Shown here one piece after another: positions 13,271 through 26,794 of a stretch of DNA of 64,000 bases. The translations under genes and the position numbers were made by a program. Numbering within the stretch: the stretch's first letter is position 1; every line of letters starts with the position of its first letter. This DNA comes from Setophaga petechia (lineage: Eukaryota > Chordata > Aves > Passeriformes > Parulidae), in NCBI GenBank assembly GCA_024362935.1, contig JANCRA010000010.1, forward strand, positions 6,936,501-7,000,500, given 5' to 3'. The notes beneath the pieces are model-generated. The model was not told the origin of the DNA. It saw only the letters and a program-made list of their open reading frames with translations, and made no database searches.

Positions 13271-16200
13271 GTGAAAAGAGGCAGAAGTTGGACAGAAGTC
13301 TGCTCTAATTGCAGAGTGGGCTTAATAATAGAAATGTCCATGGCATCCAGGCTGCTTTTGTTTCTGAGTCTCTGGGAGCATCCGCTGGGCCAGCCTGGAT
13401 GGAGCTGCTATTAAATACCATTTATTTTTTGAAACATCTTGATCAGCAGGAATTGGCTCTGTGCTTGGGGAATTTACTTTGCTTTGCTTGCTCTTGACAA
13501 GTCTGAGCTCAGACACAGCAGATGGGATCCATGTTCATTTCCACAGGGATGAGGGATGTGATATCCATGGGGTGATGCTCATGGGGTGGGTGCAGGAGCC
13601 ATGAAATGATGGACAAGAGAGTGCAAATGTTGGTATTCTGCTGTGCATGGCTTCAGCATGGCAGCAGCCTCAACATCTGTCAAGATGTTTGAGGAGAACT
13701 TTGGGCTCAAGGTGGAGCAGCTGCAGGTAGAAGAGCTGTGCTGGAGGCTGGACAAGCATTTTCTCCACATTTGAGCTCTCTGGCTGCCTCTCCAGGTCAG
13801 ATGTGCAACATCCCACCAAATATTTGTGGTTCCCAAGCATTTGTCAGCTCTGAATGCTTATGGTACCTCATTCCATGTCTGGCAGGGGAAGGAAAAGTCC
13901 AGAAGAGATCAGACCCTGAATATGATGAAAAGAAAGGTGGGGAGGTCGATGCCTGGGCTAGAGTGCCCTGGCTGGGAGGCAGGGGAGGGCTCTTCAGCAT
14001 CAGGTAGGGACCTAAATGAGTTTTTCCCTGTAACACATGTCCTGACCTTTTTTTAAAAATGAAATCTATTTTATTAATTTTTTTTTATCAAATCCGTCCA
14101 TGAAACATTAAAGATATGACTGTGGAAAAGGTCAAGGAACGTGTAGTTGTTGAAAACTTGTTCCACTTGATGGCTTTTCCCTTAGGGAAGCTCCTCCATG
14201 CTTTCTCCTCCCCCACCTCGGTCTTTAAAACAGAAAGTGTCAAGTTGCCTTGAATTTTGGGTTTAACAGAAACAGCAAAACATGTTCCTGGAGCAGGACA
14301 GTGGAAGGGCACTGCAGGTTCCCTTGGGGAGCTGCTGCATCAGCCCAGTGCTGGCTCAGGGAAAACCTGAGCTGGGAAGGATCTGTCCCCACAAACACAG
14401 ACCCCAAAGGAGGGTTGTGGGGTCCCCATCCTGGAGCCATGTGCTCAGGGAAAGGGAGAGGCTTCTCAGGGGCTGCTCTGCAGTGAGCACATGTCTCAGG
14501 CAGAATTAATAAAGACAAAGCCTAAGAAATGTGTGTGGTGGCAAGTTCTCCTGGTTTCAGGACATGTGCTTTGAGTCCTTCTCCTTGGCCTGGGTCTGTC
14601 TTTGTTCCCCAAGGGAATGGAAGGCAGTCCCACTGCTGCAGGAGGGGAAGGAAGCTGAGCTCTCCTCACAGGGGCTTCGTTAGCACCAACATTCCCAGCA
14701 CCACCTCTGCCAGGCAGGAGCCAGATTTGCAGTGGGCAATGAGAGTTGCTCTCCTCGCACATGCAAAGAGATGGGACCAAATAAAGAAATTAAGATGATA
14801 AGGGAGTCAGAAGAGGGCCTGTACTGAAGTTCTTTGGGCAAGTTGTGTTACTGGTAACATCAGAAGTCTGTGTAAGCCAGAAAATGGGGAAGTAGAGTGG
14901 ATACATCTGCCAGGGGCTGGGCTTGGTGTGGAATACACCTGACCCCCTGACATCCATGGTGGTTGTTCTCTTCTGTTTGGTTCCTTCTTTCATTGTAACT
15001 GAGGAAGCTGAGCCATAAGTGGGGCTTGCTGGGCTCTAAAATTGCAGAGTTGCACAATACTGAAATTTGAGGCTCTAGACAAGAGAGAATTGTGGTGAAT
15101 GGAAAAAGGTGAATGGAAGGCAAAAGCAAAGCAGCAACCATCCTGCTCCATCAGCATAGCCTGGATTTGTCCAGTGGCCCATAAGCATCAACATAGGGAT
15201 GGGGACTGAAGGCAAATACTGTGTGAGCATTTGGGGCTTTGAATAAGAAGGCACAGGAGTGGGAAGGCACATTGGGACATCTTGACAAAGGGCAATGAGG
15301 TCTGAAGAGCTTTGACTTTGCCAAAGAGCAGGAGGCTGAAGGGCCAGGAGAGGGGGAGTGAGCACCTTGATCTCAAAAATGGGTGTCCCAAGAGGATGAG
15401 GATGGGTCCTGGCAGCCTGGAGGCTGCCCCTTGCCCCATGGACATGCCAGGGGCAGCTGGATGAGTGTTGAGGTCACTGTGAGCTGTCACACTGGGAAAA
15501 GCCATTTGGTGGCCTCCTGAACTTGCTCCCTTCCACCTCCCTGAAACTTCCCCACCTCACCTGAAGCCACTGGGGCTTCTGTGCTGTTTGTCTGAAAGTT
15601 TGAGCAAAGCTGGTTCCAACTATTGTCCTTGTTTATAGAGCAAAATCCCACTAAAACATCCTTCCTATGAATTTTTGCACTGCAGTTGGTAATTTTTGGT
15701 GTTAAAAACCTGGCAGTGTCAACTGCTCTCCTTGTGTTCCTATCCCAGTGGCAGTGGAGGCTGAGTGAGTGCTCAGTGTGTCCAGCCCCTCTCGGGCTGC
15801 AGGACAGTGGCTGATGGCACTGGAGGACATCAGAAAGATGTCACATGTGTCCCTGGAGGGTTTCAAGCGGGGAAGTTCTGTGGGTTTGCCGGGGTTGTGG
15901 GGTGGGTGGTGGTACTCTGGGGCACTCTTGTGGGAATTAGTGCACGCTGCAAATCTGCCTTAGCCCAGAAACCCGAGAGCAGAGAGCTGCGGCAGCCCCG
16001 GGGGTGCCGCACGGAAATCCCCGCGCGGCAGCGGCGGATAATGAACGAGCGCTTTTTAAAGCTCGCACATCACAGCGCAGCCAGAGGTGATGCCTTAAAA
16101 TAAATCGATTGTAAGTGGTTTCCAGTGCAAACTTTCAACAGCTTCTGCTTGAGTGAAAGGCAGAGAGCTAAAGGGGAGGATTTCAAAGGCGTGAAAGGCT

Positions 16201-19194
16201 TCATGCCCATGGAGCAGGGAGTCAGGGGCCTGCCAGGATGCAAGCTGCATTTTGGGTTCTCAGGGATGCCCTCCTGCATCTCACAGGAGCTTCTGTGTTG
16301 TTGGCACCATGTGGGGAACCACAGGGAAGGGTGAGCCACTCCTTGAACGACTTCTCATCTTCATGTGGAACTTATTTGTCCAAAATACACAAGGATAATG
16401 ATAAGGAAGGATTTATTTCTTTTTCTTTGAAGACTCTGGCTGCTGAGACCTGGCCAGGCAAATTCCTCCTTCTCCTGCCCAATTGACAAGCTGTATCACT
16501 TCCCTTTTTTTTTTTCCTTTATTTTTAAAAAACCCTGTTCCTCCAAGCTCTAAGTAAAATTGATTTTTAAGTGCAACTATCTCTTATAATTGCTGCTGAA
16601 ACGCCTTGTGGTTATTGTAATGGATTTTGAACTGTGACAAGTCCTTCTTGATGATCGTAGCAGGAGGTCCATAGGATATTTGAGTGTGGCTTAGGGAGCA
16701 CTGTTTGTTTGACTGTTTGGAGTATATTTGGGAGGAGATGGGGCTGGAGCAGTGGGCTGAGATTGTGATAACACTTTGACCCTTCCAACACTGCAGAAGC
16801 TGAGCCTGCCCTGGGACCCCCTGCCAGAAGGGACTGTCTCCAAAAATCCTTTGTGGGAGCCATGTCCCTCCAGTCACCCATCCCATGGGAGCCACAGCAC
16901 ACTGGCATGGGGGCAAAGGAGATGGAAGGAGCCCAGGGCAGCACCATCTCCTCCTCCACAGCTTGGTGAATCGCCTGCTGTCACATTTCCCAGCTCTGAC
17001 CTTCCAGCAAATGCATCTTGACCTGAATTATTTCTAGTCATCTGAAACTTTATTGTGCAGCAAGCAGCTGCTTGTCACCCAGCAGGAGAGTCCCCAAGCC
17101 CTTCCAGTCATGGCAGAGCTCTGGCAGATGCACTGCACCATGCCAGGATGCAGTGTTTGTGCCCAGCAGCTCACCTGCCCTGTCCCTGCTGCTGGCAGGA
17201 CCCTGGCAAAGCAGGCAGTGACAAGAGCTGTGGGTAGCAGCACCCACCAGGCTTTTAGCCTGGCAGCCCACCCCTGAGGGGCTTGGATTGGGAGGGACAG
17301 CCCTGACCCTGCTGGGACACATCTGTCACACCCACAACCAAAAATCAACTCTGCAGTCACGTTTCTCAGGTGCTTTGTATCCATCATCCCTCTGGGATGC
17401 TGCTGGTATGCCCCAGCTCTTCAGCACCTCCTGGGAGGCAGCCACCAAGATTCCAGCTTCATCCCAAGAGAGACTTTTTTCTTTGACAGCCAGAATTTTA
17501 GACTTTTACTGGTCTGACTGCTGTGGAAATGGTAGGAACTTCCATTGGGGACAGACTGGGCTATCTCTGCCTTGCTCATCTTGTGAGCTGGTGCTCCAAA
17601 GGGGAGTGAGAGGTGTGAAATGAGCACGATTTAAAGTGATGGGCATGGACAGCTTGGAGAACTGTGCTGCTCCTGCTTGGCTCTCCTCTGGCTGAATGCT
17701 GGGATCTCAGAGCAGAGGTCCCTGCTTTCCTTTCCATCAGCTACAGAAGATACAAAAGGCTACCGTGGCTACAAATGAGGGGCAAAGGGGGTGGAGGAAA
17801 AGGATTTTTCTCATATCCTGAGCAGAGCAGGAAAGTGTGCCTGCTTTGGCTTCCCAAGGGACCACCTGCGTCCCAAAGCCTGACAGCAGCACATTCCAGC
17901 AGGACTTGAGCATGATGATATTTAGCAGCACTGTTTAAAGTCATCTCTAATGCAAGAGCAAAGTTTGCTGCCATATGTCCAGGGTGAAAGGCAGGAGCAT
18001 GCAGGATGAGGCAATGCCAGTGTGGCCAAATGCTCCTTCTGCTGGCTCCACTCAGAGGAGAGGGACAGTGAGAGAGGCCAAGCCTGCCTGCACCTGTTCC
18101 TGGCCTCATCTCTCCATCCTGCCTCCCACAGCTCTGTCTCACTGCTGAGGGAGGTGGGGACAGATCCTGCACCCTGGCGTGAGCCCTTCCTCCCCCAGGA
18201 GGGATGGGGCAGGAGCCAAGGAGGGTCTGAGCAGCTGAGCTGAGGTTTTGCTATTGCTGGTCTCCAGGGACAAGTGTCCCCTGGATTTGCAGGGCACAGT
18301 GCCCCTGCCCTCCTCCTCCCCTCCTGGTGACAGGGAGCAGGGGCAGGGCTGCTCTCTGTCTGTGATTTTGGAAAGCAAGCATCCAGCCTCATGCAGGAGA
18401 AGGGTAACAGAGAGAGAGGCTTTTCTGCAAGGGGAGCAGAGCTGAAGAGAGCACCAGGCACAGTTTGTGCTGCAGGATGCCTGCTTCTCTGCACTGGCCT
18501 TTTGCCCTTGGTGCTTTCCTGTTTGTGGAAAGTTAAGCCCTTCTGGAGACCTGAGCAATATTTTGGGGTAGGAGAATCACCCTGAGCCGCAAGACTTTCT
18601 TCACCATCTCTGCAAAGGCATTGGTACCTCTCTTCTTGGGATGTTTCACTCCTCCCCTCCTTGTGGTTGTTGTTGCTGGTGTTTCCTATTTGTAAAAATT
18701 GTGGCCCTGGAGAAGAAGGAGAAATGAGAAATGCCGACAGGGGAAACAAGAGCCCCATGCTGCAGGCCTGCAGAGCACGAGTTACTGAGGTGCTCAGTGA
18801 AATGATGGAAGTTGTGGCTCTGGGGCTCATCCCAGGCCCCCAGTGCCAGATGCTGGCTGTGCCACTGCCCCAAACGGGGTCTGCAGCAGCTCTGGCTCTG
18901 GTTTAGCTCCAGGTCTGCATTTGTGACCCCACTGCTGGCAGGGCTGGCTCTGCAGAGGTGTCCCTGCTCCCTGCCCTGCCAGACACCAGCAATGAACACC
19001 AGCTGGTACAGAACCGAGGTCTGGGAGCCCTTGGAGGATTTCCCACGTGCTCTTTGCTCATCCCTGGGGCTTTACTTGCCCTCCCGTGAGCAGGAGAACA
19101 TTAGCAGCCAGTGCTGGCTGCAGCCCCATCCTCCCTCATGCCCAGGCTGGATCCAGGTGCGAGGAGGGAGAGATGGGCTCTATCCATCCCTCTC

Positions 19195-19500
19195 CTCCTG
19201 CACAGCCAAAGGAGTTATTGACAAACAAGTTAGTGCTTTGGAAGAAAAATGCCGCAGCATATTTGAAGCTGCCTCCATGATCAATACAGAGCCGTGGCTG
19301 AGCCTGCTGCTGACTGGATTTCAGATGATGACTGGGGGGGTAATAAGAGCCCTGGGATCAACTGTCTCAGAGATTATTACAGGATGAGATGCTTCGCTGC
19401 TTTACAGTGTTTACTCAAGATTTATATTCCCTCTGTGTACGTAAGGGGGTTGTTGTCTATTGTTGCCAGTTGATCATTTTTGGACGGTGACGTGCACGCT
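19195..19500. promoter_or_regulatory. Non-repetitive island with coding-like look, candidate conserved element
   Basis: From about 19206 a plus-strand frame reads protein-like (KGVIDKQVSALEEKC and onward). It is bounded by a CACAG acceptor-like site and a GTAATA donor-like site near 19340. A 134-nt exon between these sites would not keep the phase-0 frame of this intron, so I do not call an exon. The downstream part is AT-rich and unique. It may be a conserved element or a decayed exon. Confidence 0.22.
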
Positions 19501-21454
19501 GTTGGGAGGGTTTGCTTAGGGGTGAATTCCATGAACGTGCTGGGGGTGAGGGGGAGAGCTGGGGTGGGAGCACCCTGGAGCTGGTGGCCGGAGGTGGCAC
19601 CATGAGAAAGTGCCCTCTGCCCTGTTGCATGCAGGCAGGGAGGATGGACACATGAAGCACATGGAATGGGCTTTGGCCTTTCCAGATGCTCTGCAGTAAC
19701 AGGTGAGGCATCAGAGTGCCCTGTCCATGGAAGAGGGGTTGGTATCAGAGGACAGGGCTTGTGCCATCCTCATTCCTTCATTATGGAGGAGGAAGAGCTG
19801 CAAAACCAGCTCCTGGGGGATGATCCTGCCTGGACTTGAGTTCCTCAGCTTTGTCATGTGTGTTTGATTTCACCTTTTTGCCTTAACCTTTCACCAGCAT
19901 TTCCCTGCCTGGGAGGAGTGCTGCAGGTGGGATGCTGTGTGGCACTCCCCTCCTGGTAGCACAGAGCTCCAGCACAGATCTCCCCTCCCAGCCTGTGCTG
20001 GGCTGTGGGAGGTTAATGCAATGCAGAGCCTTGGGCAAGGCGCTGTGATGAGGGTGATAAGAGCCTCCCTGAGGGAGTTAAAGGAAGGCTTAGCAGGAGT
20101 GGCTCTCCCTGGAGCAAACATCCCTAGGCACACACGGCTGCTGCGTGATGGGCCATGGCTGGGCTTCCACACTGGCTGTGGGGAGAAGCCAGGAACTCCA
20201 CCCCAGACTGCCTGAGGAGCACCCACATCGGCTTGGGGCACCTGTGTGGAGGCTTGGACACAAGGGGTGGCATAGCTGCTGTCACACAGGGCTGCTCAGT
20301 CTCCTTCTGCAGAGTGTTTGCTGTAATCCTGTTTTATAAATCCAGCCTTGGTCTTTGGCCTCCCTGAGCTCTGCTCTGCTGCTTCCCAAGTTAAACCCAC
20401 TGATCTGACTGAGGCAGGAGCAGCCAGGGCATGCTTATTGCCATAGTGGGGCTGGGAGAAGAGATTTAGTAAATCATTGGACCTTTGGGAAGAGTCTGTG
20501 TGAAAATATCAGAGCAGTGCAGGATAGCCCCAAGTGTGATGGGAGAGGAGGGTTGGCAAGGAGGAGCTGAGCATCGCCCCTGGGTGTCTGCTCCACCAGG
20601 GACAATCCTCCAGAGTGCTGGCCCATCCAGCAGTGGGGATGCCAACAGCAGGGATGGTCCCCAGCACTAGAGGGGAGGTCGTGGTCCCTGCCTGTGCCAG
20701 CTCTGCTGCTCCAAGTGTTCCTCACTGCCAGCAGTTTTCCCATCAGACCAGCTGTCCCCAAAAGCTGCTGCTGGGGGTGAGCACACGTGGGTGAGCCGTG
20801 CTCAGGGTGGGGTGAGTAGCAAGGCCCTGCAGCAAAGCCAGGCCAAAGCAGCAGCCATGTGTCTGCAGCTGCCATCCTCTGGGCAGACACATGGTCACCC
20901 AGATTGTTGCCCCTTTCCTTTCCTGCCCATCTTCTGGGAGCAGCTCCTTGGAGAGCTGCTGTGCAGGGCAGGGAGCTGCTGAAGCCCAGCCCTGGTGAGC
21001 AGAGAGGGGCTCCATGTGGAATACAAATGAGTCTGGGGCACGATAAGCCCGTGCAGCACCTTCCCCCTCGCTCAGCCCGCTGTCTGTCGGGATCTCCAGA
21101 CACCAATCCCCTGCAAATCTCCTGCTGGCCTTTCATGACCTTCAGAGTCGTTTCAATTCAGTGTTTTCAGCCTCTAAATCTCCTGTCCTTAGCTCTGCGT
21201 GACTTCTGGGGAAAGAACCGTGCTCCTTAAAGTGCCAGGGCAGTCTCTGCACCACAGCCTGCTGGAAATCTGCAGGTATTTCACAGCCATGTTTTATTTT
21301 TGGTAATTCCTCTATTTTTTATTGCTGTCTGAACCCCACAATTGACAACCCCAGGTCTGAAATCTGGAGAGGTTTTGGTGATCGCCTTGGCAGGCTCCCC
21401 AGTGCACTGCCTGCCTCCTGGGCATCTCACAGTCCCTGCACGCAGCACACCTTG

Positions 21455-21590
21455 AGCTGCTCTGATTGATCTGTAACACTTGAAAAATAATGGTTTAATC
21501 ATTATTAAGGATTAGAAATAATCCTTGAGCTGTATTGATCACAATAACATTATTCATGATGAACTCATTTGGCATTAATGGGGACGTCCT
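21455..21590. promoter_or_regulatory. AT-rich island, candidate conserved non-coding element
   Basis: The segment is dense in homeodomain-like words: GATTGATCTG, GGTTTAATCATTATTAAGG, GAAATAATCC, CATTATTCATGATG and GGCATTAATGGG. Two TTGATC words and an ACAATAAC SOX-like word are present. It is bounded on both sides by GC-rich sequence. Confidence 0.27.
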
Positions 21591-22284
21591 GCAGCAGTGT
21601 GTGGCTCCAGGCAGACCCGTCACCTTCCCTGGGGAGCTGTCATGGGGTTTGGCGGAGCAGCAACAAACCCTGCCCTAACAAACACCTCCAGGAGCTGCTG
21701 TCCCAGAGAGCCCCTTGGGGGATTGTTTTTGGCACAGTTTTGGAGAATCCTGAATCCATCAATCCCCCATCCTGTTCCTGAAGCAGCCCATCTCCGGGCA
21801 GGGCTGGGTGGGCTCCCTCCAGCACCAGTCAGGGATGTGACAGGATGGGGCTGCTCCCCTGGGAGCCCCACACTCTGGTCTGTCCCCTTTGCAGAGCAGG
21901 GATGGCTGGCTGCCTGCTTGGCCCCTCCCAGCCCTGCTTACTCACAGGACTGAAATGTTTTTAGTGAGGAAAATGCTCCAGGAGCAGCAGCTGGAGGGCT
22001 CTGGGGACGCCTCTCCTGGGTGAATATCCAGAGGCAGCCAGGAGCCAGCACAGCACCCTGCTGTGGCTGTGCCATCCTGCTGCAGGCTCCCCCATTCCTG
22101 CTATTTATCAAACAAGAACATCTGGGTTTCCTTTTTTATTTTTTTAACCAAAATTTTGTCTGGTTTGACTTTGACAAATTGACATTTTCCAGAGGAAAAA
22201 TATCTTCTGTCGAGGTGTCGTTCCTGGGTGTAGCTGTCCCTTGCTGCACCATTTGCAACCCTCCAGGCACTTTGCACAAGGCAA

Positions 22285-22430
22285 TGAATAGTTAAAGATG
22301 TCCATAAATCTTACCCCAGCCCATAATAAACAAACACACTCTTATCAAGTACAGAAAAATGCATATTTCATCACCACTGCCTTAAACGCAACTCAGAATA
22401 AATGCTTGTCTTTAATCAGCCATCTCAATA
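22285..22430. promoter_or_regulatory. AT-rich island, candidate conserved non-coding element
   Basis: Contents include CCATAAATCTTACC, CATAATAAACAAACAC (forkhead-like), AATGCATATTTCAT and TCTTTAATCAGCC. There is no open frame and no repeat family that I recognise. Confidence 0.24.
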
Positions 22431-24729
22431 TATAAACAGAGCACAAAAGCTTGCAGGGGATGAGGTACAGAATTGGGCCACGGATTTGGTAGGCAGCTCT
22501 TGGGGGCAGGGATATGGCTGTGCAGGTGAGACCATGAAAAACTGCCCTGAAAATTCATATCACTTGGCTTTTCTGTCCAGCCACGTGTTGTTTCTCATTC
22601 CCTTCTGCCTGCCACTGGAGCAATAAGGATTTTGCTTCAATGTTCAGCTGATAGCTGATCTTTCCCCTTGGATGCTAGCCACTGAAAGCAAGCACTTTGA
22701 TTTAGAAATCAAGATTAAGAGAAAGGGAAAAGATTAAACAGGAAAGTTTCAACCAGTACGTGCTGAGATTATGCAGTGATGGATTCGTGTTTCCCTGCAT
22801 CTGATAAAAACAAGCTGCATTTTCAGGATGGGGAGGGCAGCTCTGTGATTTCTTTCACCTTACTTTCGAGTGCCTGTGCTTTCCATGCTCACAGAAATAC
22901 AGCATCTGCTGCCACAGCCCTGCTCAAGCCACCCTGCCAGGGCTGGGCCTGCCACTCTCCTGCATGGCCAGGGGTGCACTGGGGCACCTGGGGGCTTCCT
23001 TTCCCCTGAGCATCCAGTTGGAAGGGCTGAGACATTTTGGAGACAGTGGGGACAGCAGCTGTGACCTGTGGCTGTGCCCAGGGCTCCTGTGTGTGTGTGC
23101 TCTTATAGCTCTTATAGGAAATAATTTCCCAGGGGTATCACTGGACTTCACTGCTGCTCCTGTGGGCTCCCACCAGCCTGCCACATCCCTGATGAGCAAA
23201 GAAATGCTTTTTTATCCTGGGATTTTTGGTTCATTGTGTGGAAGTCATGTGTGTAGCACTGGGAATCTTGAGTTTGTTATGTGAATCTCTGTGGTGCTGC
23301 CCAGGCAGTGATTTGGGGTTCTTATTTCACCCAAGATGTCACCCCACTGTCAGTGCTCCTTCCTCCTGCCAGCCAGTTCAGTGTGTGAAAATAGCCCAGG
23401 CTCACCTCTATCCCCATGCTCTGGCTGCCAGCACCACTTGCACAAAGCACAGCATGTCCATCCCTCCAGGGAAATATTTCTGCAGGGAATGAGGAGCAGG
23501 TGAGGCAGGAGCCTGTGCTGTAGGGTAGGTACATCTTCCCTTGCTCTGTGTCCCACTAACTCTCCAGGGAGCCCTCTGGGGACTGCAGCAGCCTGGAAAG
23601 CCTCATGGCCTGTTAGCCCAGTACAGACTGGCCCCTGGGGCTGGGAGCTGGCACTGTGCATCCCCTGGGAGCCTTGCACAGCTGATGGCTGCTGGGGAGC
23701 AGGCTGTGCTGAGTGTGGCATGAGCAGACATGACCCCGTGTCCCTGTTGGCAGTGAGTGTCCCACACCCAGGGGTCTGGGTGCCCTGGGCTCTGTGGGCT
23801 GGCTCGGGACACTGGAATGCCTCCTGCTGGGTTTTGGTGCTGATCAGGTTGTGCAGCCCTGGCAGGCAGCTCCCCAGGCAGCTGCCCACAAACCAGAGTG
23901 CCTGGGCTGGTCGAGGGATGGAGGGAAACGTGCTCGTTTTGCTCTTGGCTTCATTTTCTTAGTGATGTGGAGATGATCCTGTAGAAAGCCTGGAGCTCTT
24001 GCCCTGTTTATCCCCTTTGATTCCACAAAAGGCCAGGTTGGAGCTTCTTGCAGGCACTGCAGTACCCCAGGGGCTGCCCAGTCTCCAGCCCTGCCCTGCT
24101 GCACCCTCTGTGCTGCTGAGGGGTCTCATGCTGAGCATCCCGTGAGGGTGCCCCGGTGCTGAGCATCGGCCCATCCTGCTTCTGGCAAATAAATCCTGCT
24201 TCCTCTGGTTACCCCAGTGTGACCATGGGGTACAAAGGGGTTAAATCTGGCTGGGCAGCCCATTGCACCTCTGGATCCCAGCACTGGGGCGTTTTGAGGG
24301 GGTTTTGAGGGATTTTTGAAGAGTCTGCCCTGCTCTGCACAGTGCTGGGGGCTGTCAGTACAGAGAGCTGGGCTCAGCCTTTGCCCGGTGCAACAAGAGC
24401 TGCCCTGCTCCAGCTGCCAGCTGCAGTGGCTCAGCCCTGAGGAGTTCGAGTGGCAGCAATTCCCCGGGAGATAGGGGCTTGCCCCAGGAAGGCAGGAGCA
24501 AGCAGGACAAACTGGCTCCCTGTCCCTGGAGCACCCTCCCAGGGTGCTGCCCCCCGTGCCTCCTGCTGCCCCCTTGCCCGTGCACCAGAGGGGTGCCCGG
24601 GTGCTGCAGGAACCCCCAGGCAGGGATGCCGGGTGTTGGGGTGGCACTGTGCTCCTGGGCTGGAGTGGGCAATGCCTGGCTGCTCCTGCTTCCCCTGGGC
24701 TCATTCCTCCTCTCCCACTTGTTTTGCAG

Positions 24730-24789
24730 AGGCTTGCCAACGCGGCGGAGAAATTCCAGAAGGCTCACCACTGGCAGGACAACATCCGG
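24730..24789 (+). CDS. CACNA2D2: CACNA2D2 exon (first in window, residues 1-20)
   Basis: The exon is 60 nt in phase 0, with a TTTTGCAG acceptor and a GTAAGG donor. It encodes RLANAAEKFQKAHHWQDNIR, the counterpart of [20 protein letters not shown] in mammalian alpha2delta-2. This is the end of the helical VWA-N region that precedes the VWA domain. It is probably exon 4, because the upstream coding exons would end in the SLLDRKVQALK-type segment and are not in this window. Confidence 0.95.
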
Positions 24790-25209
24790 GTAAGGCTCCA
24801 TGGCACCCCAGCCTCCCCAGCCCTGCCCCTGTGCCACGGCAGATGCCATCCCTGTGCCATCCCTCCCTGCCCACGTTCGTGTCCCCTCCGCGAGTCTCCG
24901 CTGGCTGTGCCGTGCCCCAGCCCCACCGCCTGCCACGCTAATGAGAGCAAATGAAGCGATTTGGAGCTCGTTTGCAGCCTCGAACACACCGCGAGGAGAA
25001 GGCAGGAGGTGAAGGTCGAAGTGACAGCTCAGCAGTGAGGGGTGGCGGCTGAGGAGGCTCCTGCTCTCCCCAGCTCTGGCACCGCTGGGGTTGGTGCTGG
25101 GGGGGCTGGCACGGGGTGACAGCAGCGGTGGCTCAGCTGTGGCACACGCCAGCAGTTGCGGTGGGGGCTGCTCCTGGGGAAGGAGCAATCTGGGCTGGGA
25201 GAGGGAAGA

Positions 25210-25380
25210 CGCGGGTTTAATGATTGCATTTGACTTTGTAATTCTGGCGGTGATAGCACTCAGCAGGAACCTGAAGGATTCTGTCTGGAAATGCTCTCAA
25301 ATTATAACCATAATACAAAAGGAAGGAAAGATTGTTTTTCTCCCAGTGCGAATGGAGTCTGCAATAAAAAATACTCCTGA
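25210..25380. promoter_or_regulatory. AT-rich island, candidate conserved non-coding element
   Basis: It begins 420 bp after the first exon. Contents include GTTTAATGATTGCATTTG, ACTTTGTAATTC, CAAATTATAACCATAATAC and GCAATAAAAAATAC. Composition differs strongly from the GC-rich flanks, and no reading frame is sustained. Confidence 0.24.
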
Positions 25381-26794
25381 GCCACCCAGCCCCTTCCTCT
25401 TGGCTAGGATGGCATCCTGCCCAGCCCTGAGGAACCTCCTGCATCCCCTTAGGGGACATTCTGGGACAGCCCCACTGCCAGGCCATGCTGCTGTATTCTG
25501 GGGGGTATTTCACAGTCTGAGCTGCTGCTGCTCACACAGACCTTCCTGCTGTAGGTGATGGTCACCAGGGCTTGCTGGGGAGAGGAAGAGATGGGAGGAG
25601 CAAAGGAGAAGGCAAGGGGTTGACCTGCTTGGCTTTCATTTGCCATGTGGCCAGCACAGGGCGGAGGCTGGTGCGTGATTCTGTGTCCCAGGGACACCCA
25701 AGGAGAAGGATGAGCTCACAGGGGTCTCCCTGTCTGCAGGAGAGCACTTTGAATTGCTGTGGGCTCTTCCCAAGAGGCCAGTGGAGAGGAGGTGAGGAGG
25801 ATAATGAGATTGGGTGCAGGCACCTGCTGATGCCAGTGCTGGTGCCCCACCAGGACCTTGGCTTGGGGCTCCCAATGAAAGCTCAGAGAAGTGCAGGGCA
25901 TCTTCATCCCTAGTGTTGACCCAGTCTCACATGTCCTCCAGGGTCAGGAAACATCCCTGGGCAGCACCTGAAGCTTGACTGTGGGTACCCCAGGGACATT
26001 GTAGGTCTCCCATGCACTCCATGCTGGGCTGGTACCCAGGGTTGGATGCCTTGTGACTGGGGCATGTGCAGGATGGGTACAAGGTCACTGCGTTTTGTAG
26101 CAGTGCTTGGGGCTTTTGCTCATCCTCTGTAATGCAGGGATGGGCTCCTGCTGCAGGGGCTCTCTGCAGCCCCAGAGAGCTCCTTCTCCAACCAGACCTG
26201 GCTGCCTTCCACTGCCAGGGGAATAACAGCAGGACACAAAACACGCTGGGAAAGGCTGTAGCGCTGGGAAGCTCTTGGCTCATATTGCCATTCACAGCAC
26301 AAACCTTTCAGAAATCCACTTTCATAGGAAAAAAAATATTTTTAATAGCACTGTTTGCAACCACTTAATCAAGGTAATTAGGAGCGAGTCACCCAGAAAC
26401 AATGTGCAGTGATGCGTCACCACAGAGCTCAGCGCTGCTTTATCAGGACAGCCCAGGCCTGGCTGGGACACTTGATGGACTGGTCCAGCTCTGTGCACAG
26501 CCCCCAGGGTGCTGGGCATCAGCCCTGCCTGCCTCAGTCCTGCCTGCAACAGCCCCAGCTCCTGAGCAGAGCAGAGGGATGAAGGGGCTTTGGGGCTGAG
26601 CCTCCTTTTCCTGCCCTTTATCCTCGAGATGGCCGGGCAGGGTCAGAGCCGAGTGCCAGCACCGCTCACCCTGGCTCTGCAGCTGCCCCACAGCACGCAG
26701 GGAAGGGGTAGCACAGCATCCCAGCCCCTCCTCTCCTCCCTTCCCACCAGCAGCTCGTTCCTGCTGGCTGCAGCTCTCCCCTGCTCTCCCAGCG

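Larger units (their letters stand above)
1..24729 (+). other. Intron upstream of the first visible CACNA2D2 exon (3' part)
   Basis: These 24.7 kb hold no exon that I can support. I looked for peptides of the expected upstream exons, which precede RLANAAEKFQ, and found none. The content is unique sequence of moderate GC with a CR1 LINE fragment at 8380-9110, a short GTTCT repeat near 10684, and a series of AT-rich islands listed separately (3058, 6835, 7725, 9860, 11110, 12140, 13050, 19195, 21455, 22285). Open frames on both strands are short or GC-driven. The intron ends in a good acceptor at 24728-24729 preceded by a pyrimidine-rich run, and it is a phase-0 intron. Confidence 0.85.

Noticed and set aside
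17922..18830. Minus-strand open frame of 302 codons
   Set aside because: No recognisable domain, biased Ser/Pro/Cys composition, GC-rich intron, no splice or promoter context. A chance frame.
19206..19339. Possible 134-nt exon with protein-like frame (KGVIDKQVSALEEKC...)
   Set aside because: The borders look like splice sites, but the phases (1 in, 0 out) do not fit the phase-0 intron. No match to alpha2delta sequence. Kept only as a candidate element.
1..24729. Search for the upstream CACNA2D2 exons (QKLVEKVAGDIE-type peptides)
   Set aside because: No matching codons with splice sites were found on reading the region. They must lie further upstream.
24355..25188. Minus-strand open frame of 277 codons
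   Set aside because: Antisense over the exon at 24730. No family resemblance and composition typical of GC-rich shadow frames.
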